From contig JAUCBJ010007671.1 of the NCBI GenBank assembly GCA_032718475.1, positions 58,911 through 122,910 of the forward strand: a stretch of DNA of 64,000 nucleotides. The letters run 5' to 3'. The notes under the pieces were generated by a model. The model had not been told where the DNA came from, ran no database searches, and worked only from the letters and a program-made list of their open reading frames with translations. Positions 11,341 through 22,650 of the stretch are shown piece by piece (the first letter of the stretch is position 1; every line of letters starts with the position of its first letter). A program made the translations under genes and the position numbers. Origin of the DNA: Nemertoderma westbladi. Its lineage: Eukaryota > Xenacoelomorpha > Nemertodermatida > Nemertodermatidae.

Positions 11341-11713
11341 AGTCAGATATGAGGCCCATCACCCATATCTACTCTGGCCCACATGACCCACCATTGGCTG
11401 TTGCAGCTCATCTGCTGGGTCATGCCCTGTACCCTTGCTGCCAGGTGCAGGTCGCAGTGAAGTGCTCTCAGAGTGGACATGAGAACACTCTACTCCTGAC
11501 CAGCCATTGGTAGATCACCATCTGCCTGGTCAGGCCATATACCCCTGCAGCCAAGTATATGGGTCCTTAATCCAGGACCAAGGGAGTCCTTATCCCAGAA
11601 CGAAGGGGGTCCTAGTTACAGGACCAGATTTGCCCTAGTAAGAGGGTCTATGCAGCTACAGGTGGCACCTCCTTTATGCTGCATGGAGGTGGCAAGTTTT
11701 CTTGATCAATGAC
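11341..11713. other. Gene-free spacer
   Basis: No ORF is supported. The sequence contains repeated CCATTGG and GGACCA-type motifs. It lies between the 5' end of the minus-strand LINE remnant and the start of the second BEL fragment. Confidence 0.4.
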
Positions 11714-11766
11714 CTAGAATACTTGACCTGACCTGAAGCAAGCAGTGGTACAAGTGGACAGAGAGT

Positions 11767-13071
11767 TTGGAACGGATGGGAACATACAGCATGCCACGCG
11801 TGTATTTCCCGGATGGGGGCATGACGAATCTGGATCTACACATGTTCTCCGATGCGTCATTAGAGGCATATGGAGTGGCACTCTACTTAGTACAACGAGA
11901 GGGGGCTCACAAGCCGAGACTCGCATTTAGCAAAGATAAGTCGACGCCGCCAGATTCAGCATCGGTTCCGAAACTCGAGTTGACAGCTGCGAGGTTAGGA
12001 GTTAGGGCCACAGCCTACTTGATGGACGCTATCCCCAACATAGTGGAAACACATTACTGGACGGACTCCATGGTGGTGCTTGGTTGGCTACATAACGAAA
12101 GGACGAGATACCCTATATTCGTCGCAAATAGGGTGGACGAAATAAGGGCAATGACGGAATTGGAAAGGTGGCACTACTGCCCAACGGACGAGAACCCAAC
12201 GGACTTGTTATCGAGGGGCGTGGCACGCCACACTTTCCTGAAGAAGGAAGTATTGTGGCAGCACGGGCCACAATTTCTGAACGATAAGACAGCCTGGCCG
12301 CCGATGAGAAAGGTGGACCCGGGCTCAGGGGAAGTAACATTAGAGGAAGAGGGAGGAGATTCAGAGGGTGAAGAGATATATAGCCAGATGGTGAGGGAGA
12401 TAAGGGACGTGCAACCAAAACTGGAAGAACTGTGCGATAACCCGACGGACAAACTCCTTAGCTACAGCTCAAGTTGGTACAAGACCAAGAAGTTAGTGGC
12501 GTACTGGAGAGCCTTCGGGGATTTCCTCAAGGGAGTCGGCAAAGATGTAAAAATTAGAACAACCATCGATCTGGAGGGAGCGGCCAAGGCCGTCATCCGC
12601 TACGAACAGAGAAAGAATTATGGCGACGAGGTGGAACGCGTCGGTAAACAACAGCATCTCCGACGGGACAGTGAGCTGATCGCGCTGTCGCCACAACTCA
12701 ATGATGACGGGATCTTAGTAATGAACTCTAGGGTGTTGAACAACAACAGTATTATCATTCCGCCAAAGCCCATCATCATCCCTAATGGATCGCCGATAGT
12801 CCACCAGATTCTCTGGGACTCCCACAAGTCGATATTGCACGGGGGCACCAACCGGACCCTCACGGAGATACGAAGGACCTTTTGGGTCAAACAGTTGAGG
12901 AAGAAGGTAAAGGCGGTGGTGGGGCAGTGCCAGACCTGTCGACGAACGAAGAAGGAACGAGCCATACAGCAGATGGTGCCACTACCGGCCAGTAGGGTGA
13001 GACAGCACGACCCGCCATTCACGCACTGTGGTGTGGACATGTTCGGGCCGATAAAGATTAAGGTGATGTGA
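11767..13071 (+). pseudogene. BEL/Pao pol fragment: RNase H and integrase N-terminus
   Basis: This 434-codon open frame begins inside RNase H (MFSDASLEAYGVALY, then YWTDSMVVLGWL and the ENPTDLLSRG end motif). It continues through the linker, with acidic EEEGGDSEGEE, into the integrase H2C2 zinc finger (HKSILHGGTNRT, then CQTCRRTK) and the first catalytic aspartate (HCGVDMFGPIK). It stops at TGA 13069-13071. The ATG given is only the first one available; the real gene began far upstream and is missing. Confidence 0.8.
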
Positions 13072-13926
13072 CACATGGAGAAACGCTATGGTATTATCTT
13101 GGTATGTAACAACACGCGGGCGGTAGGGATAGAACTCGCCCAAGATGCAACCGATCGGCATTCATTAATGCCCTAGAAAGGTTCAGAGACCACAAAGGGG
13201 GACGATCGCAGTAATATACTCCGACAATGGAACCAACTTTGTGGGGGCGGAGAACGAGATGGCAGAGGCCTTGGATATCCTGGAAGGGGAGGAAGTCAGG
13301 GCAGCCATGAGAAGACGACAGGTGAAGTGGGAGAGGAGGACGCTGTATGCTCCGCATACTCTAGGATGCGTCGAGAGACTCGTGGGTAGTTCAAAGCGTC
13401 TGATGACGAAGTAACAGTACCGTCTGGTAACAGAGGACGTACTAAGGATGGTATTAGCAAAGTGTGAGGGTATCATTAATAGCAGACCGCTATACCCAGA
13501 AAATGACGACCCAGAATCACTAGATGTGCTGACACCCAGTCACTTTCTAATGGAGAGGCCGACGACCATCGACATGCGGGGTGTAGACCCAGATGACATA
13601 CACTCCTGACAGAGTTGGAAAGTTGCTAAGGCGATAAGCGCAGAGTACTGGAGGAGGTGGGTCGAGGAATACCTACCCACATTACATAGGAGGAGCAAGT
13701 GGAGAAATACCACTAGAGAGTTAAAGAAGGGTGATTTGGTGATCGTCACGGACGACACCATCTTCAACAATCAGTGGAGGCTAGCATGAATAGTAGACAC
13801 TTACTCCGACGAGGACGGAAGAGTCTGATCGGTGGAAGTACGGATAGGGGGCAAGATAGGCGCGAAAGATAGGAAGACCTACAGGAGGGCTGTAGGGAAA
13901 TGTTGCCTACTAGAAGGGGCACCATA
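13072..13926 (+). pseudogene. Degenerate integrase C-terminal part of the second BEL
   Basis: After 13071 integrase similarity continues through frame changes and stops. YSDNGTNFVGAENEM is readable at about 13216, VERLVGSSKR at about 13370, VLTPSHFLMERP at about 13527 and the C-terminal YWRRWVEEYLPTL with GDLVIVTDD at about 13650-13750. Internal stops are visible near 13170, 13413, 13607 and 13787. It is clearly inactive. Confidence 0.75.
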
Positions 13927-13929
13927 GAG

Positions 13930-14221
13930 TTTAGTCGTCCAAGAGTTGGACTGAGGGGGGTGGGATTGAGGGCGAGACGCCCTTCCCACAAAAAATATAA
14001 AAAATAATAAAAATAATAAAATAAATAAAATAATAGAAAGAAAGTTAGAGAGGAGAAAGTCAGAAAGTGATAGTAGTAGATAGATAGTATGTAGTACTAA
14101 GTAGTAGAAAGAAAGTAAGCAGAAGTTAGTTGTAGTTAGAAAGTTAGTAGTAGTTGGAAAGCTAGCAGAAGTTAGTTGTAGTTAGAAAGTTAGTAATAGT
14201 TAGAAAGTTGATAGAAGCTAG
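13930..14221 (+). repeat. Purine-rich degenerate repeat (GTTAGAAAGTTAGTAG type)
   Basis: A/G/T-rich sequence in which GTTAGAAAGTTAGTAGTAGTT and AGAAGTTAGTTGTAGTTAG recur many times. It leads into the 74-bp repeat. No gene. Confidence 0.6.
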
Positions 14222-14225
14222 GAGG

Positions 14226-14470
14226 GTACATAGTACCGTGAGAGTTAGAAGTTAGAGATCAGGGAGTGTGGTATAGAGACATACCACGGGAGTAAGAGTG
14301 TACATAGTACCGGGAGAGGTAGAAGTTAGAGATCAGGGAGTGTGGTATAGAGACATGCCACGGGAGTAAGAGGGTACATAGTACCGCGAGAGTTAGAAGT
14401 TAGGAATAGGGAGTGTGGTATAGAGACATACCACGAGAGTAGTAGGAGGGTACATAGTACCGTTAGAGAG
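14226..14470 (+). repeat. 74-bp tandem repeat with two hairpins per unit
   Basis: GTACATAGTACC starts at 14226, 14300, 14374 and 14450, giving three full units and a partial one with periods of 74, 74 and 76. Each unit holds GGTACATAGTACC-type inverted arms and a perfect 7-bp stem GTGGTAT/ATACCAC around the loop AGAGAC. It sits between the BEL integrase and its LTR. Confidence 0.9.
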
Positions 14471-14474
14471 TTAG

Positions 14475-15343
14475 TAGAGTTGGAGACTTAGTAGAGTTAG
14501 AGAGTTAATAGAGTTAGTAGTAAGAGAGTTACATGGTAAGTAGTAAGTAAGAAGTAAGTAGAGAGGTAGGTACAAAATGATAGCACAGAATAGGGGCAAA
14601 TGCGGACAAAACAAAAAAAATCAAAATTAAAAATTAAGAATATCAGGACCACCCCCGAACTACAGAAGAGCCTTCAAGGCCGCCTTCGGAGGTCTGGTAG
14701 ACCACCCAGGGCTGAAGGACGAGTCGGTGTACTACAACAACCGGCATCTAGTAGACAGGGAGGTGGATACACCATATCAGAGGTGGGAGAAGTTGGAAGT
14801 TGTACCGTAGTCAAGCACAACCCTTTTCCAATTAGCAACTGGGACTGGGGATTAATTGACTAGGGCAACAGGACGGGACTTAGACGGCTCCCACTAACAT
14901 GATGCACACATGTGTGGGCCCAATAAGTGTGTAAGGGATGAAAGTGAGAATGAGAATCGGGGGGGGGGGGGGAAGAATGGAGAGGAGGTTTGACAGGATA
15001 AGGGAAAGTGAGACGAGTGCGATTTGGGTGTGGGGAGTGAGTAAGATAGAGTAGAGTGGAGTTGAAGTGGAGCTGAAGTGATCTTAGAGTGAGCGGAGTT
15101 TTTAAAATTGTGTGAGGAGTCCACAATTGTCTCAAACAGAGACGTCAGATGTCTTGGTGCAACATAGGTTGCAGTTGCACCAAGAGAGGGTAGTAACTTC
15201 ATGCCCAGAGGGAGCGGCCTGGAAAACCGACTCCAAGTAAGAGAACTCCACCCCACACCCGATAATAGATCGGTTTCCAGCGGAATTGAAGCGCACTCGA
15301 AGGTGATGCTATCTTCTCACCGGGAAGATAGCATGGGGGGGAG
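14475..15343 (+). other. 3' untranslated or accessory region of the second BEL
   Basis: There is no firm gene. A short open stretch at 14658-14808 (NYRRAFKAAFGGLVDHPG onward) may be the decayed end of an extra ORF. A run of 14 G lies at about 14960. An inverted repeat CTATCTTC...GAAGATAG at 15310-15332 is followed by a G-rich tract (GCATGGGGGGGAG, 15331-15343) that directly abuts the LTR and is a good polypurine-tract candidate. Confidence 0.5.
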
Positions 15344-15925
15344 TGTGAGCGGATTCAATTCCACCTCACTATCCCCATAAAGTTGGGAAGTGGCGCATTT
15401 TCAGCAATATTGGGGATACGAGGTTAATCACAATTAATCTCGTATCACGCCCAATAACGGGGACAACATACGGCCCCGAAGGCCACACACAATAGAGGTT
15501 AGAGGTCAAACTACCTCGAGAGGGGAAGTAACAGCAGCGGGGGGTCAGCACTCCCACAGAGGTGGGAGCCGAGAATTAGAATATTAGCCAATGGGGGCGA
15601 GGAGAGCATCCGCTAGATAGTAAGGCCAAAGTACTGTAGGAGTGACCAATATATTATATTGCATAATACCGGTCAGTTCAGTCATTCCAGTCATCCAGTG
15701 CAGATCGGTGACATTTTCGTACCGTCACCATCATTACCGGTACAACAATTATATATTAGACTATCAACCAATTGTGCTATACCATCAACTGTGCTATTAT
15801 ATCTTATATCAGTATATCAACTAGTCTATATCAATATCAGAATAACAACAAACTATTATCTTCTTCTCAATTACACGGTGACGCGTAATGCAATAAACCG
15901 GTCGGGATCCCCTGATCCCGTCACA
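15344..15925 (+). repeat. 3' LTR of the second BEL element
   Basis: The 582-bp segment begins TGTGAGCGGATTC and ends GATCCCGTCACA, so its ends are the inverted pair TGTGA/TCACA. A G-rich polypurine tract ends at 15343. A second, shortened copy with the same two ends lies at 27937-28212, which supports both borders. Internal TA-rich promoter-like sequence is present at about 15648-15665. Confidence 0.85.
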
Positions 15926-16465
15926 AAAAAAAAAACGTTACAACTTCTGAAAATATAGCATCATAACAAAGGAGTAGCATTTTAAGTCAAAAATGAAAAT
16001 TTTGGTTCTGGCCACTAAGGGGGACAATAATTTTTTGTGTTGAAAATATTACAATTGAATATATTCCACCCAAAATGTATCTTACACGTTTCTATTATTC
16101 GATTTTATTATCTATTCGCTCTTTGAGCAGTACTTCCAACCCCCCCCCCCCCCCCCCCCCTCCCTAATAAGAGCCGTTTCAATATTGTAAGGATAATACC
16201 TTGATGAAAAATATTATTAAACAACATAACAATACAATATATATATATATATTATATTAATTCGCTCTAGGCGACAAAATTAAAATGTTATAAATAAAAA
16301 TGCATCCAATGCACATAGTAAAATGTTTGTAGACATAAAGTTAGGTATTTAAAAGTTTAAAACTGTAATCCAAATCCAGTGTCAAGTATTTATACAATAT
16401 TAACTAAGGATACGATCGTGCTCGGTTTAGGAATTGTTAAAATCAATTAAATTGCAAATATATAG
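15926..16465. other. Gene-free, low-complexity spacer
   Basis: Poly-A follows the LTR. A run of about 22 C lies at 16139-16160 and an (AT)n tract at about 16238-16252. No coding sequence is supported. Confidence 0.5.
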
Positions 16466-17527
16466 TTACACATTAAAATACTCCAACACCCTGTTATGTT
16501 TAGATGTAAAACTCATGCCGGGTGTGTTATATGTTGAGGTAATAAATGAAACGTTTAGCATCTCAGCCAGAGTTAGTCCCCCCAAAGAAATCCGAGATTG
16601 TATTGAGTTTTTACAGTAGCGTGAGCTCAACAAAGAATTGATTGATGGTAATGGATACTCCTCAGATACCCTGTTGAATATACTGCCGAGTCCTTGGTAT
16701 CCATGGCGTGAGACACCATTGACATTCTCATCTAAAAGTATCTTAAGAAGATAATGCAATCGAATATTTGGACAGGAATTAATTCGAAATATAATACTCA
16801 GAATCTCGCGATAGACACTCATTGATATCGGCAATATAGATAGCAAACTATAACATTCAGTATTAGAGGCATATCGACCCAAATGTAATATACCTCTTAC
16901 AACTTTGCGATAGGAGATATCTACTTGCTCCAATTGATATCTCGTAATAATACCCAAGTAAAATCGAATCGCGTACATAATTGTAGGTATTGCATAGCCT
17001 TCCCAAAGCTTAGTTATAGTTTCGGTTGTATACCATCTTGTAGTCCATCCTTTGCGATGAAATGTATCTGATATACCATATATTAATTTATTAATTTCTT
17101 TAATAATGTCCTTCCTGTCATTAAATAACTTAACTCCCAAAAAGCTAATAGATATACTGGGTTCAAGGTACTTCCCATTTAGATAGAGTCCTCTTGTACA
17201 TTTCTCCTTACTATTTTGACTAAAGCACATCCATTTCGTCTTTGTATGTTCTATTTTTAGACCCAACTGTCTTACTCCATCCCCAAATATTTTAGATAGT
17301 GTCTCAACTTTATTTACACTTGTGCACAGAATGAGGAAATCGTCGGCATAGCAGATGGCACCTAACCATTGTCCTTCAATTTCACATCCAATACCAGAAC
17401 CTTCCATACTGAAAATAATATCGGATGTATACAGATTAAAAAGCATTGGAGACAATCTCGAGCCTTGTTTTAAACCATTTGACACATGGAAACCATTTAT
17501 ATCCAGAAAGTTACCAAAAATATACAA
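16466..17527 (-). pseudogene. LINE reverse transcriptase, C-terminal half (5'-truncated)
   Basis: A 353-codon minus-strand ORF starts in the palm of a non-LTR reverse transcriptase: GLKQGSRLSPMLFNLY (motif 4) and then ICYADDFLIL, the catalytic YADD, near residue 60. The thumb and C-terminal region follow without a break. Fingers, endonuclease and ORF1 are missing upstream, as expected of a 5'-truncated insertion. It lies head to head with the plus-strand LINE that starts near 17640. Its palm resembles that of the LINE at 35.6-40.3 kb more than its neighbour. Confidence 0.82.
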
Positions 17528-17688
17528 AACATTTCAGTATTACTATAATAGCTCATTAGCAACCTCAATATATATGGATCCATAATCTCCACTTTTCTTA
17601 TCGGGCATTGGCGCAGTGCTATAATGAGACTGACTGAATTCCGTCACACTCTGTTAACATTTAATTTAATTTTATTGATATCTATAAA

Positions 17689-18363
17689 ATGGCGCAGGAG
17701 TTTCTAGCTGCCAAGGATGAAGTCGTCAGTATATTCAAATCGAAAAGTATCAATGCGGACCAACGGCGAGTACTCAATGATAATTTAATGATCATGATGT
17801 CAATCTACCCTGATCTACAAGGTAAACTAGCTGACACCCAGCGCGAGACAATAAACGCAAAGGACAAATTACTTTGGGTTAAGTCGATACCAACGCGTAC
17901 TATTTCCTATCCTACCGCCACTTCAAACCTACCAATTGCAAACAGCAATGTACCGACTCCATCGCTGTCGACAGATACCACAGGGACCAACAGCTCTGCT
18001 ACTGCTCGCACCGGTCAGCCGGCGGTGTCCGGTCGGCCAGTTCTACAGCCTGCTGGCCCGGACTCTCGCCGTACCCATCCCACAATGATTCGAGGAAGCA
18101 AAGTGGGCGGGACGCTGAAAGTTGCTGCATATACTGCAGTGAGAAAAGCACACATCCACATTGGACGCCTCGACCCCTCAGTTAAATCGGATGATGTTGC
18201 AAACTGCTTAAAAAGTGAGAACATCGCCTTCGAAGAAGTGATACCAGTTCCCCCTCGTCCAGACTCACCGTTTGTTAGTTTCCACGTTGTCTGCAACCAA
18301 GAACAGCGTGATTCAATTATGAATCCAACAATTTGGGAAACGGGTATCAGCATTAGAAACTGA
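17689..18363 (+). CDS. LINE ORF1 protein (RNA-binding, gag-like)
   Basis: A 224-codon intact ORF. The N-terminal 75 residues look helical. Residues 80-145 are a Ser/Thr/Pro-rich linker. The C-terminal part from about residue 150 (KAHIHIGRLDPSVKSDD ... FVSFHVVC ... IWETGISIRN) has the layout of the RRM-like domain of LINE ORF1 proteins, which coat element RNA. The ATG has a normal animal context (TAAAATGGCG) and is preceded by a short 5' untranslated region. The endonuclease ORF follows after a minisatellite. Confidence 0.7.
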   Translation: MAQEFLAAKDEVVSIFKSKSINADQRRVLNDNLMIMMSIYPDLQGKLADTQRETINAKDKLLWVKSIPTRTISYPTATSNLPIANSNVPTPSLSTDTTGTNSSATARTGQPAVSGRPVLQPAGPDSRRTHPTMIRGSKVGGTLKVAAYTAVRKAHIHIGRLDPSVKSDDVANCLKSENIAFEEVIPVPPRPDSPFVSFHVVCNQEQRDSIMNPTIWETGISIRN

Positions 18364-18540
18364 ACGACGAAGAGAGGGTGCCCTTTGGTGGGCGGCCTGT
18401 ATCCGTAGACAACAGCACACTGTCGTCCCCTTTGGGTTCAACTACAGGGGTGATTTCTTCCCCCTCCAATTAGGAGAATATGAAACTGACTCATTGTGTT
18501 TGGGACTGTCATCCACAAAGGGGCTGCCAACCATCCCGAG

Positions 18541-18965
18541 TCTGTCGACCTCCATGGGTCTGTGGACCCCCCCGGGTCCGGCGACCTCCCCGGGTCTGGC
18601 GACCTCCCCAGGTCCGGCGACCTCCCCGGGTCCGGCAACTTCCCCAGGTCCGGCGACCTCCCCGAGTCCAGCGACCTCCGCGGGTCCAGCGACCTCCCCG
18701 GGTCCAGCGACCTCCCCGGGTCCGGCGACCTCCCTGGGTCTGGCATCCTCCCCGGGTCCGGCGACCTCCCCGGGTCCGGCGACCTCCCCGGGTCCGGCGA
18801 CCTCCCCGGGTCCGGCGACCTCCCCAGGTCCAGTGACCTCCCCGAGTATGTCGACCTCCATGGGTCCGTGGACCCCCCCAGGTCCGGCGACCTCCCCGGG
18901 TCGGCGACCTCCCCGGGTCGGCGACCTCCCCGGGTCCGGCGACCTCCCCGGGTCCGGCGACCCTC
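18541..18965 (+). repeat. 18-bp GC-rich minisatellite, block 1
   Basis: About 23 tandem copies of GGGTCCGGCGACCTCCCC with point variants. A marker pair (TGTCGACCTCCATGGG, then GTGGACCCC) occurs at 18543 and again at 18849, exactly 306 bp or 17 units apart, showing a higher-order duplication. All three plus frames and two minus frames are open, because 18 is divisible by 3 and the unit lacks stops; these frames are artefacts and not genes. Confidence 0.95.
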
Positions 18966-18989
18966 AAACTTTCATAATTCTCACTGTTA

Positions 18990-19590
18990 TTATGGAATGT
19001 AGAAGGGCTACGTTCCGTGATAAACCTATCCCATAGGAACTCATTCTTTAATTCCGACATTCTACTCATGACCGAAACAATGCTCTTGGAGCCCCTGTCT
19101 ATCCCAGATATGTACACCTATGACTCATTGGCCGTAAAACATGAACGTGGCCGCCCCAGTGGAGGAATAACAGTGGCAATAAAACCCTTCCTCAACCCCA
19201 AGCAAATCATCTCTAGCAAGTCATATATGTCTTACTATCAACCAAAGCTGGCATATTTGGCTGTTGTTACATACCTCCGACTATACCGCTGATAGACTTT
19301 ATTGAGCTGATCTCAGAACTGCTTGGTAATATTCCACAACATTATACTGGTAATATTTTCATTTGGGGAGATTTTAACGCGAGACTTGACAGAGGTATCG
19401 AAAACAATAATAAAGCTACTGCACTGCTTGAATTAATGGAAGACTCAGGATTATCCCTCGAGACAGACACCAATGAGCCAACTTATATCTGCCATAATGG
19501 GAGCAGCACAATCGACGCAATTTTCTCAAATAAAACGCTGTATTCTGTATGCTATCAACCCAGTTGTATCCGTTAACACGTTCGGATTAT
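18990..19590 (+). pseudogene. LINE ORF2 endonuclease domain, broken
   Basis: Endonuclease motifs are readable across frame changes: MTETMLLEPLSIPDMYTYD near 19070, RPSGGITVAIKPF near 19152, IFIWGDFNARLDRG near 19356 and NGSSTIDAIF near 19498. A frameshift near 19290 and stops after 19560 break the domain. The neighbouring open frame from 19640 carries on the same ORF2. Confidence 0.7.
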
Positions 19591-19639
19591 CTGTGTATGG
19601 GAGAGCGATCTAATCCGCCCCCTTGCCCATTCCGGAAAA

Positions 19640-20476
19640 GTGGATCCTGCCAGGAAAAGAACTCTAGACCCAGCTGAACTCGAATCGGGCGATCGTCTAA
19701 TTGAAGCAGACAACTATCTCCAACAAGGTGATATCGGCCGAGCTTACGACAAACTAACTCTGGCCATGCGCGAAGCCGCACCGTTGATTCAAATTAGGGA
19801 CCGAACGGCAAAACCATGGTTCCATTCCCAATGTTATTTGAAATGCAAAGAAGTCATTTCGTTAAACTTACGCGCAAAGACGAATATGATTCTTCGAGAG
19901 TCCCTCTGCCATGCCAAAAGAGAGTACAAACAACTACTGAACATGAAACGAAATGAATATTTACGTATCAAGGAGATAAAGCTGCTAGCAGATGCAGAAA
20001 ACAAACCTCATTGCTGGATCAAACAGAAACATACACCTACTAGTTGTCCGGTCCCCCTGGAGACATGGGAAAATCACTTTGAAAAAATATTATCCGCGAA
20101 CCCTAACCACGAGATCGATGCAAGTACCAATCTAGTTGACGGGTCACAATCCGGGACTGCTAACAACCTTACAAATACTATTACCATCCCCTGGTCCGGC
20201 GACCTGCCCAGGTCCGGCGACCTCCCCTTGTCTGGACAGCTCCCCGGGTCCGGCGACCTCCCCGGGTCCGGTGACCTCCCCGGGTCCGGCGACCTCCCCA
20301 GGTCCGGCAACCTTCCCGGGTACGGCGACCTTCCTGGGTCCGGCGAACTACCCGGGTCCGGCAACCTCCCCGGGTCCGGCGACCTCCCCGGGTCCCGCGA
20401 CCTCCCTGGGTCCAGCAACATTCCGTTGTTCACACCCGAGGAAATAGAGTCAGTGATTAAAGGAAAGAAACCGTGA
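19640..20476 (+). pseudogene. LINE ORF2 linker between endonuclease and RT, with minisatellite insert
   Basis: A 278-codon frame. The first 190 residues (ending near NLTNTITIP) look like the usual helical linker of LINE ORF2. Residues 190-260 are GDLPGS-type repeats coded by the 18-bp minisatellite, after which LFTPEEIESVIKGKKP resumes the conserved pre-RT region. A TGA at 20474-20476 stops it, but the following codons (SGGPDRVPYELFKA) continue the RT. The minisatellite entered without changing the frame. Confidence 0.7.
20190..20420 (+). repeat. 18-bp GC-rich minisatellite, block 2
   Basis: About 13 copies of the same unit as at 18541-18965 (GGGTCCGGCGACCTCCCC and variants), 1.2 kb further on in the same LINE copy. 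The frame is preserved on the plus strand. Confidence 0.95.
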
Positions 20477-22005
20477 AAATCTGGCGGACCAGATAGAGTT
20501 CCCTATGAACTATTTAAAGCGATCCCAGCCGCAGTCATTCTCCTCTGGACCACTCTATTTAATATTTGCCTGTCCACTGGAAACCTGATTAATTGTTGGA
20601 AGTTAAGTATTATGATGGTATTATACAAAGGCAAAGACACCCGTTTGGACCCTAACTCATATAGGGGAATCTCCTTGCTATGCAACGCATTCAAAATACT
20701 AACTAGTTTAATTGAAAAGCGCCTACGTCCCCTGGTATCACACCGTATTCCTCCCGAGCAATTTGGCTTCATGCCGGGGAAGTCCACGTCGATACTGATT
20801 GCCCAGCTTATAAACCGCATATACCAAAATCTCCACACACCTAAGAAGCCACTCTACGCTGTCTATGTAGACTTTAAGAAAGCGGTTGACTCTGTACCTC
20901 GCTTTAGGCTACTGTTCAAGCTCCAAAATTCCTTTCATATTAGCGGTAACCTGTATAAAATTATCGAATCTATATTAAGCGTAAACTACATCCAATTATT
21001 TGATGGAATCCGAAAATCAAAAATAGTACAGCAGACACGAGGAGTGCTTCAAAGGGACAGCCTCAGCCCCCTGCTCTTCATTTTATTTATTTACAATATT
21101 GTCGATTTTATAAAGCGCGCAGTCTTCCGTATTGGCGAACTCATAGTATTACTATTCGCGGATGACCTCCTATTTTACGGCGACTCCCGTGAATCCATCC
21201 AGGCTGGGCTCAACGCAGTGGCCGAATGGTCTGCAGAAAATGGTCTAGATGTCAACCTGTCCAAAACCAAAGTGATGAAGTTTCGACGTGGAGGGCGACT
21301 TAGCAAAGAAGATAAATTTACATTTAATGGACAACCACTGGAATTAGTAAACTCATATAAATATCTTGGGGTAACTCTTCAAACAAAGTTATCTTTTACA
21401 AAGCACATCACCTGTATAACATGTAATCAGTAATCCAATCAATCAACAAACCGTATCTCCTTTCTCTATCCTGTGCAATAAAACTGTTTAAATTGAAAAT
21501 TGTTCCCGTAATTTTATACAGCTTACGTGAAATTTGGCCTTTCATAACTGCAACTAACTTGGAATTTATAGATAAAATCAAATCAACCTATCTTAAGAAA
21601 GTTCTAGGTCTCCATAAGTCCACAAGGAACCGGCTAGTGCTCGCATTATGCAACAAACGCACCCTCATTTGCGATATCGTTTCACAGCTTCATCTCACTG
21701 CCACCCCCGAGTTCATTCTATATACTAATAGAGTCGATATTAAGCATCAAGAATTTCCCCCCACGTTTTGGTCTTGCATTGGGTTTAGCAACCGAAACTG
21801 GTGCAACTCCAACAACCCGAATCGACACGTTACAACTAGATACAGTGTTCATGGTTTTCACCACCGGATCTGTCAGAACAAGCAATTCCACCAAGCAAAC
21901 TTATCCTGTATCTGTACACTGTGCGGCCAAGAGGCCTCCCTGTACCATTTATTACGTTGCCCGGGCAACCAGCACTCACTTACTAAGTGGGCTACCTTAG
22001 AATGA
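20477..22005 (+). pseudogene. LINE ORF2 reverse transcriptase and C-terminal region
   Basis: Reverse transcriptase motifs appear in order: YRGISLLCNAFKIL, EQFGFMPGKSTS, YAVYVDFKKAVDSV (motif A), GVLQRDSLSPLLFILF, VLLFADDLLFYGD (catalytic FADD), NGLDVNLSKTKVMKF and NSYKYLGVTLQ. The frame breaks near 21430 and resumes at 21493 with the C-terminal region, ending with a CTLCGQEASLYHLLRCPG zinc-like Cys/His motif typical of LINE tails. One stop (20474) and one frameshift are the main defects. Confidence 0.85.
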
Positions 22006-22290
22006 CCAGCTGATTATTGCAAGGCGAGGTGGTATCCACACTATTTTTTATTTTACCGTTTTAACTCTTTAAATCTACATATTTTATACGTCAGTATGGA
22101 TTTTACTTATCGTGCTTATAATTAAATTATTAATTTTAATGTTTTACTGTATATATATATATATATATTAATATATGGTGTAAAATGACATTCTAGAATT
22201 CCATGTATTGATGTAGGCCTTCCAGAAAGTTGGAAATGTTTGGAAAGCCCCGCCTATAGCATTGTTAAATAATATTAATAAAGGTTCTGA
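22006..22290. other. LINE tail and AT-rich spacer
   Basis: Holds the 3' end of the plus-strand LINE and a (TA)n run at about 22150-22170. No gene. Confidence 0.5.
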
Positions 22291-22650
22291 TATTTCACAA
22301 AAATCGCGACGTTTGCGAAATTTCGCGTTTTTCACAATCTTCGTAAAAATTTTGAAGATATTCTAGAACATATTGGCGATTTATTTAAAAATATTTTTTT
22401 CTCTAGAACTAATATATTTTGTTCTACAACATAAATATTTTAATATAAAACTATAATATTTGTTATTAATCGGTTTTCTTTCATAAAAAAATATATTCTT
22501 GAACATTCGCAAAGATCGGAACGTTAGCGAAGCTCCACCTATAGTATTGTTAAACACAAAATATCGCAAAGATCGCGACATTTGCGAAATTTCGCAATCT
22601 TCGCAAAAATCGCGACGTTTGCGAAGATCGCGAAAATCGCGAAGAATTGT
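22228..22650 (+). repeat. Imperfect ~284-bp direct duplication with GCGAA/TTCGC motifs
   Basis: GGAAAGCCCCGCCTATAGCA at about 22238 matches CGAAGCTCCACCTATAGTA at about 22528, and ATCGCGACGTTTGCGAAATT at about 22301 matches the sequence at about 22574. The second copy is extended by short ATCGCGAA / TTCGCAAAAATCGCG repeats to about 22645. Confidence 0.65.

Larger units (their letters stand above)
11714..15925 (+). mobile_element. Second BEL/Pao element, 5'-truncated, with 3' LTR
   Basis: Pol starts abruptly in RNase H at about 11767, so gag, protease and RT are missing. Integrase, a repeat-rich 3' region and a recognisable 3' LTR (15344-15925) follow. The sequence differs clearly from the BEL copy at 1-7430, so this is another family. 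Confidence 0.75.
17640..22170 (+). mobile_element. Non-LTR retrotransposon with ORF1 and broken ORF2
   Basis: ORF1 (17689-18363) is followed by an endonuclease and reverse transcriptase region (18990-22005). Two blocks of the same 18-bp minisatellite interrupt it. The end is approximate and is placed at the (TA)n tract near 22150. Confidence 0.8.

Noticed and set aside
18480-19117. Long ORFs in five frames reading Pro/Gly/Ser/Asp repeats
   Set aside because: They are open only because the 18-bp minisatellite has no stop in those frames and 18 is divisible by 3.
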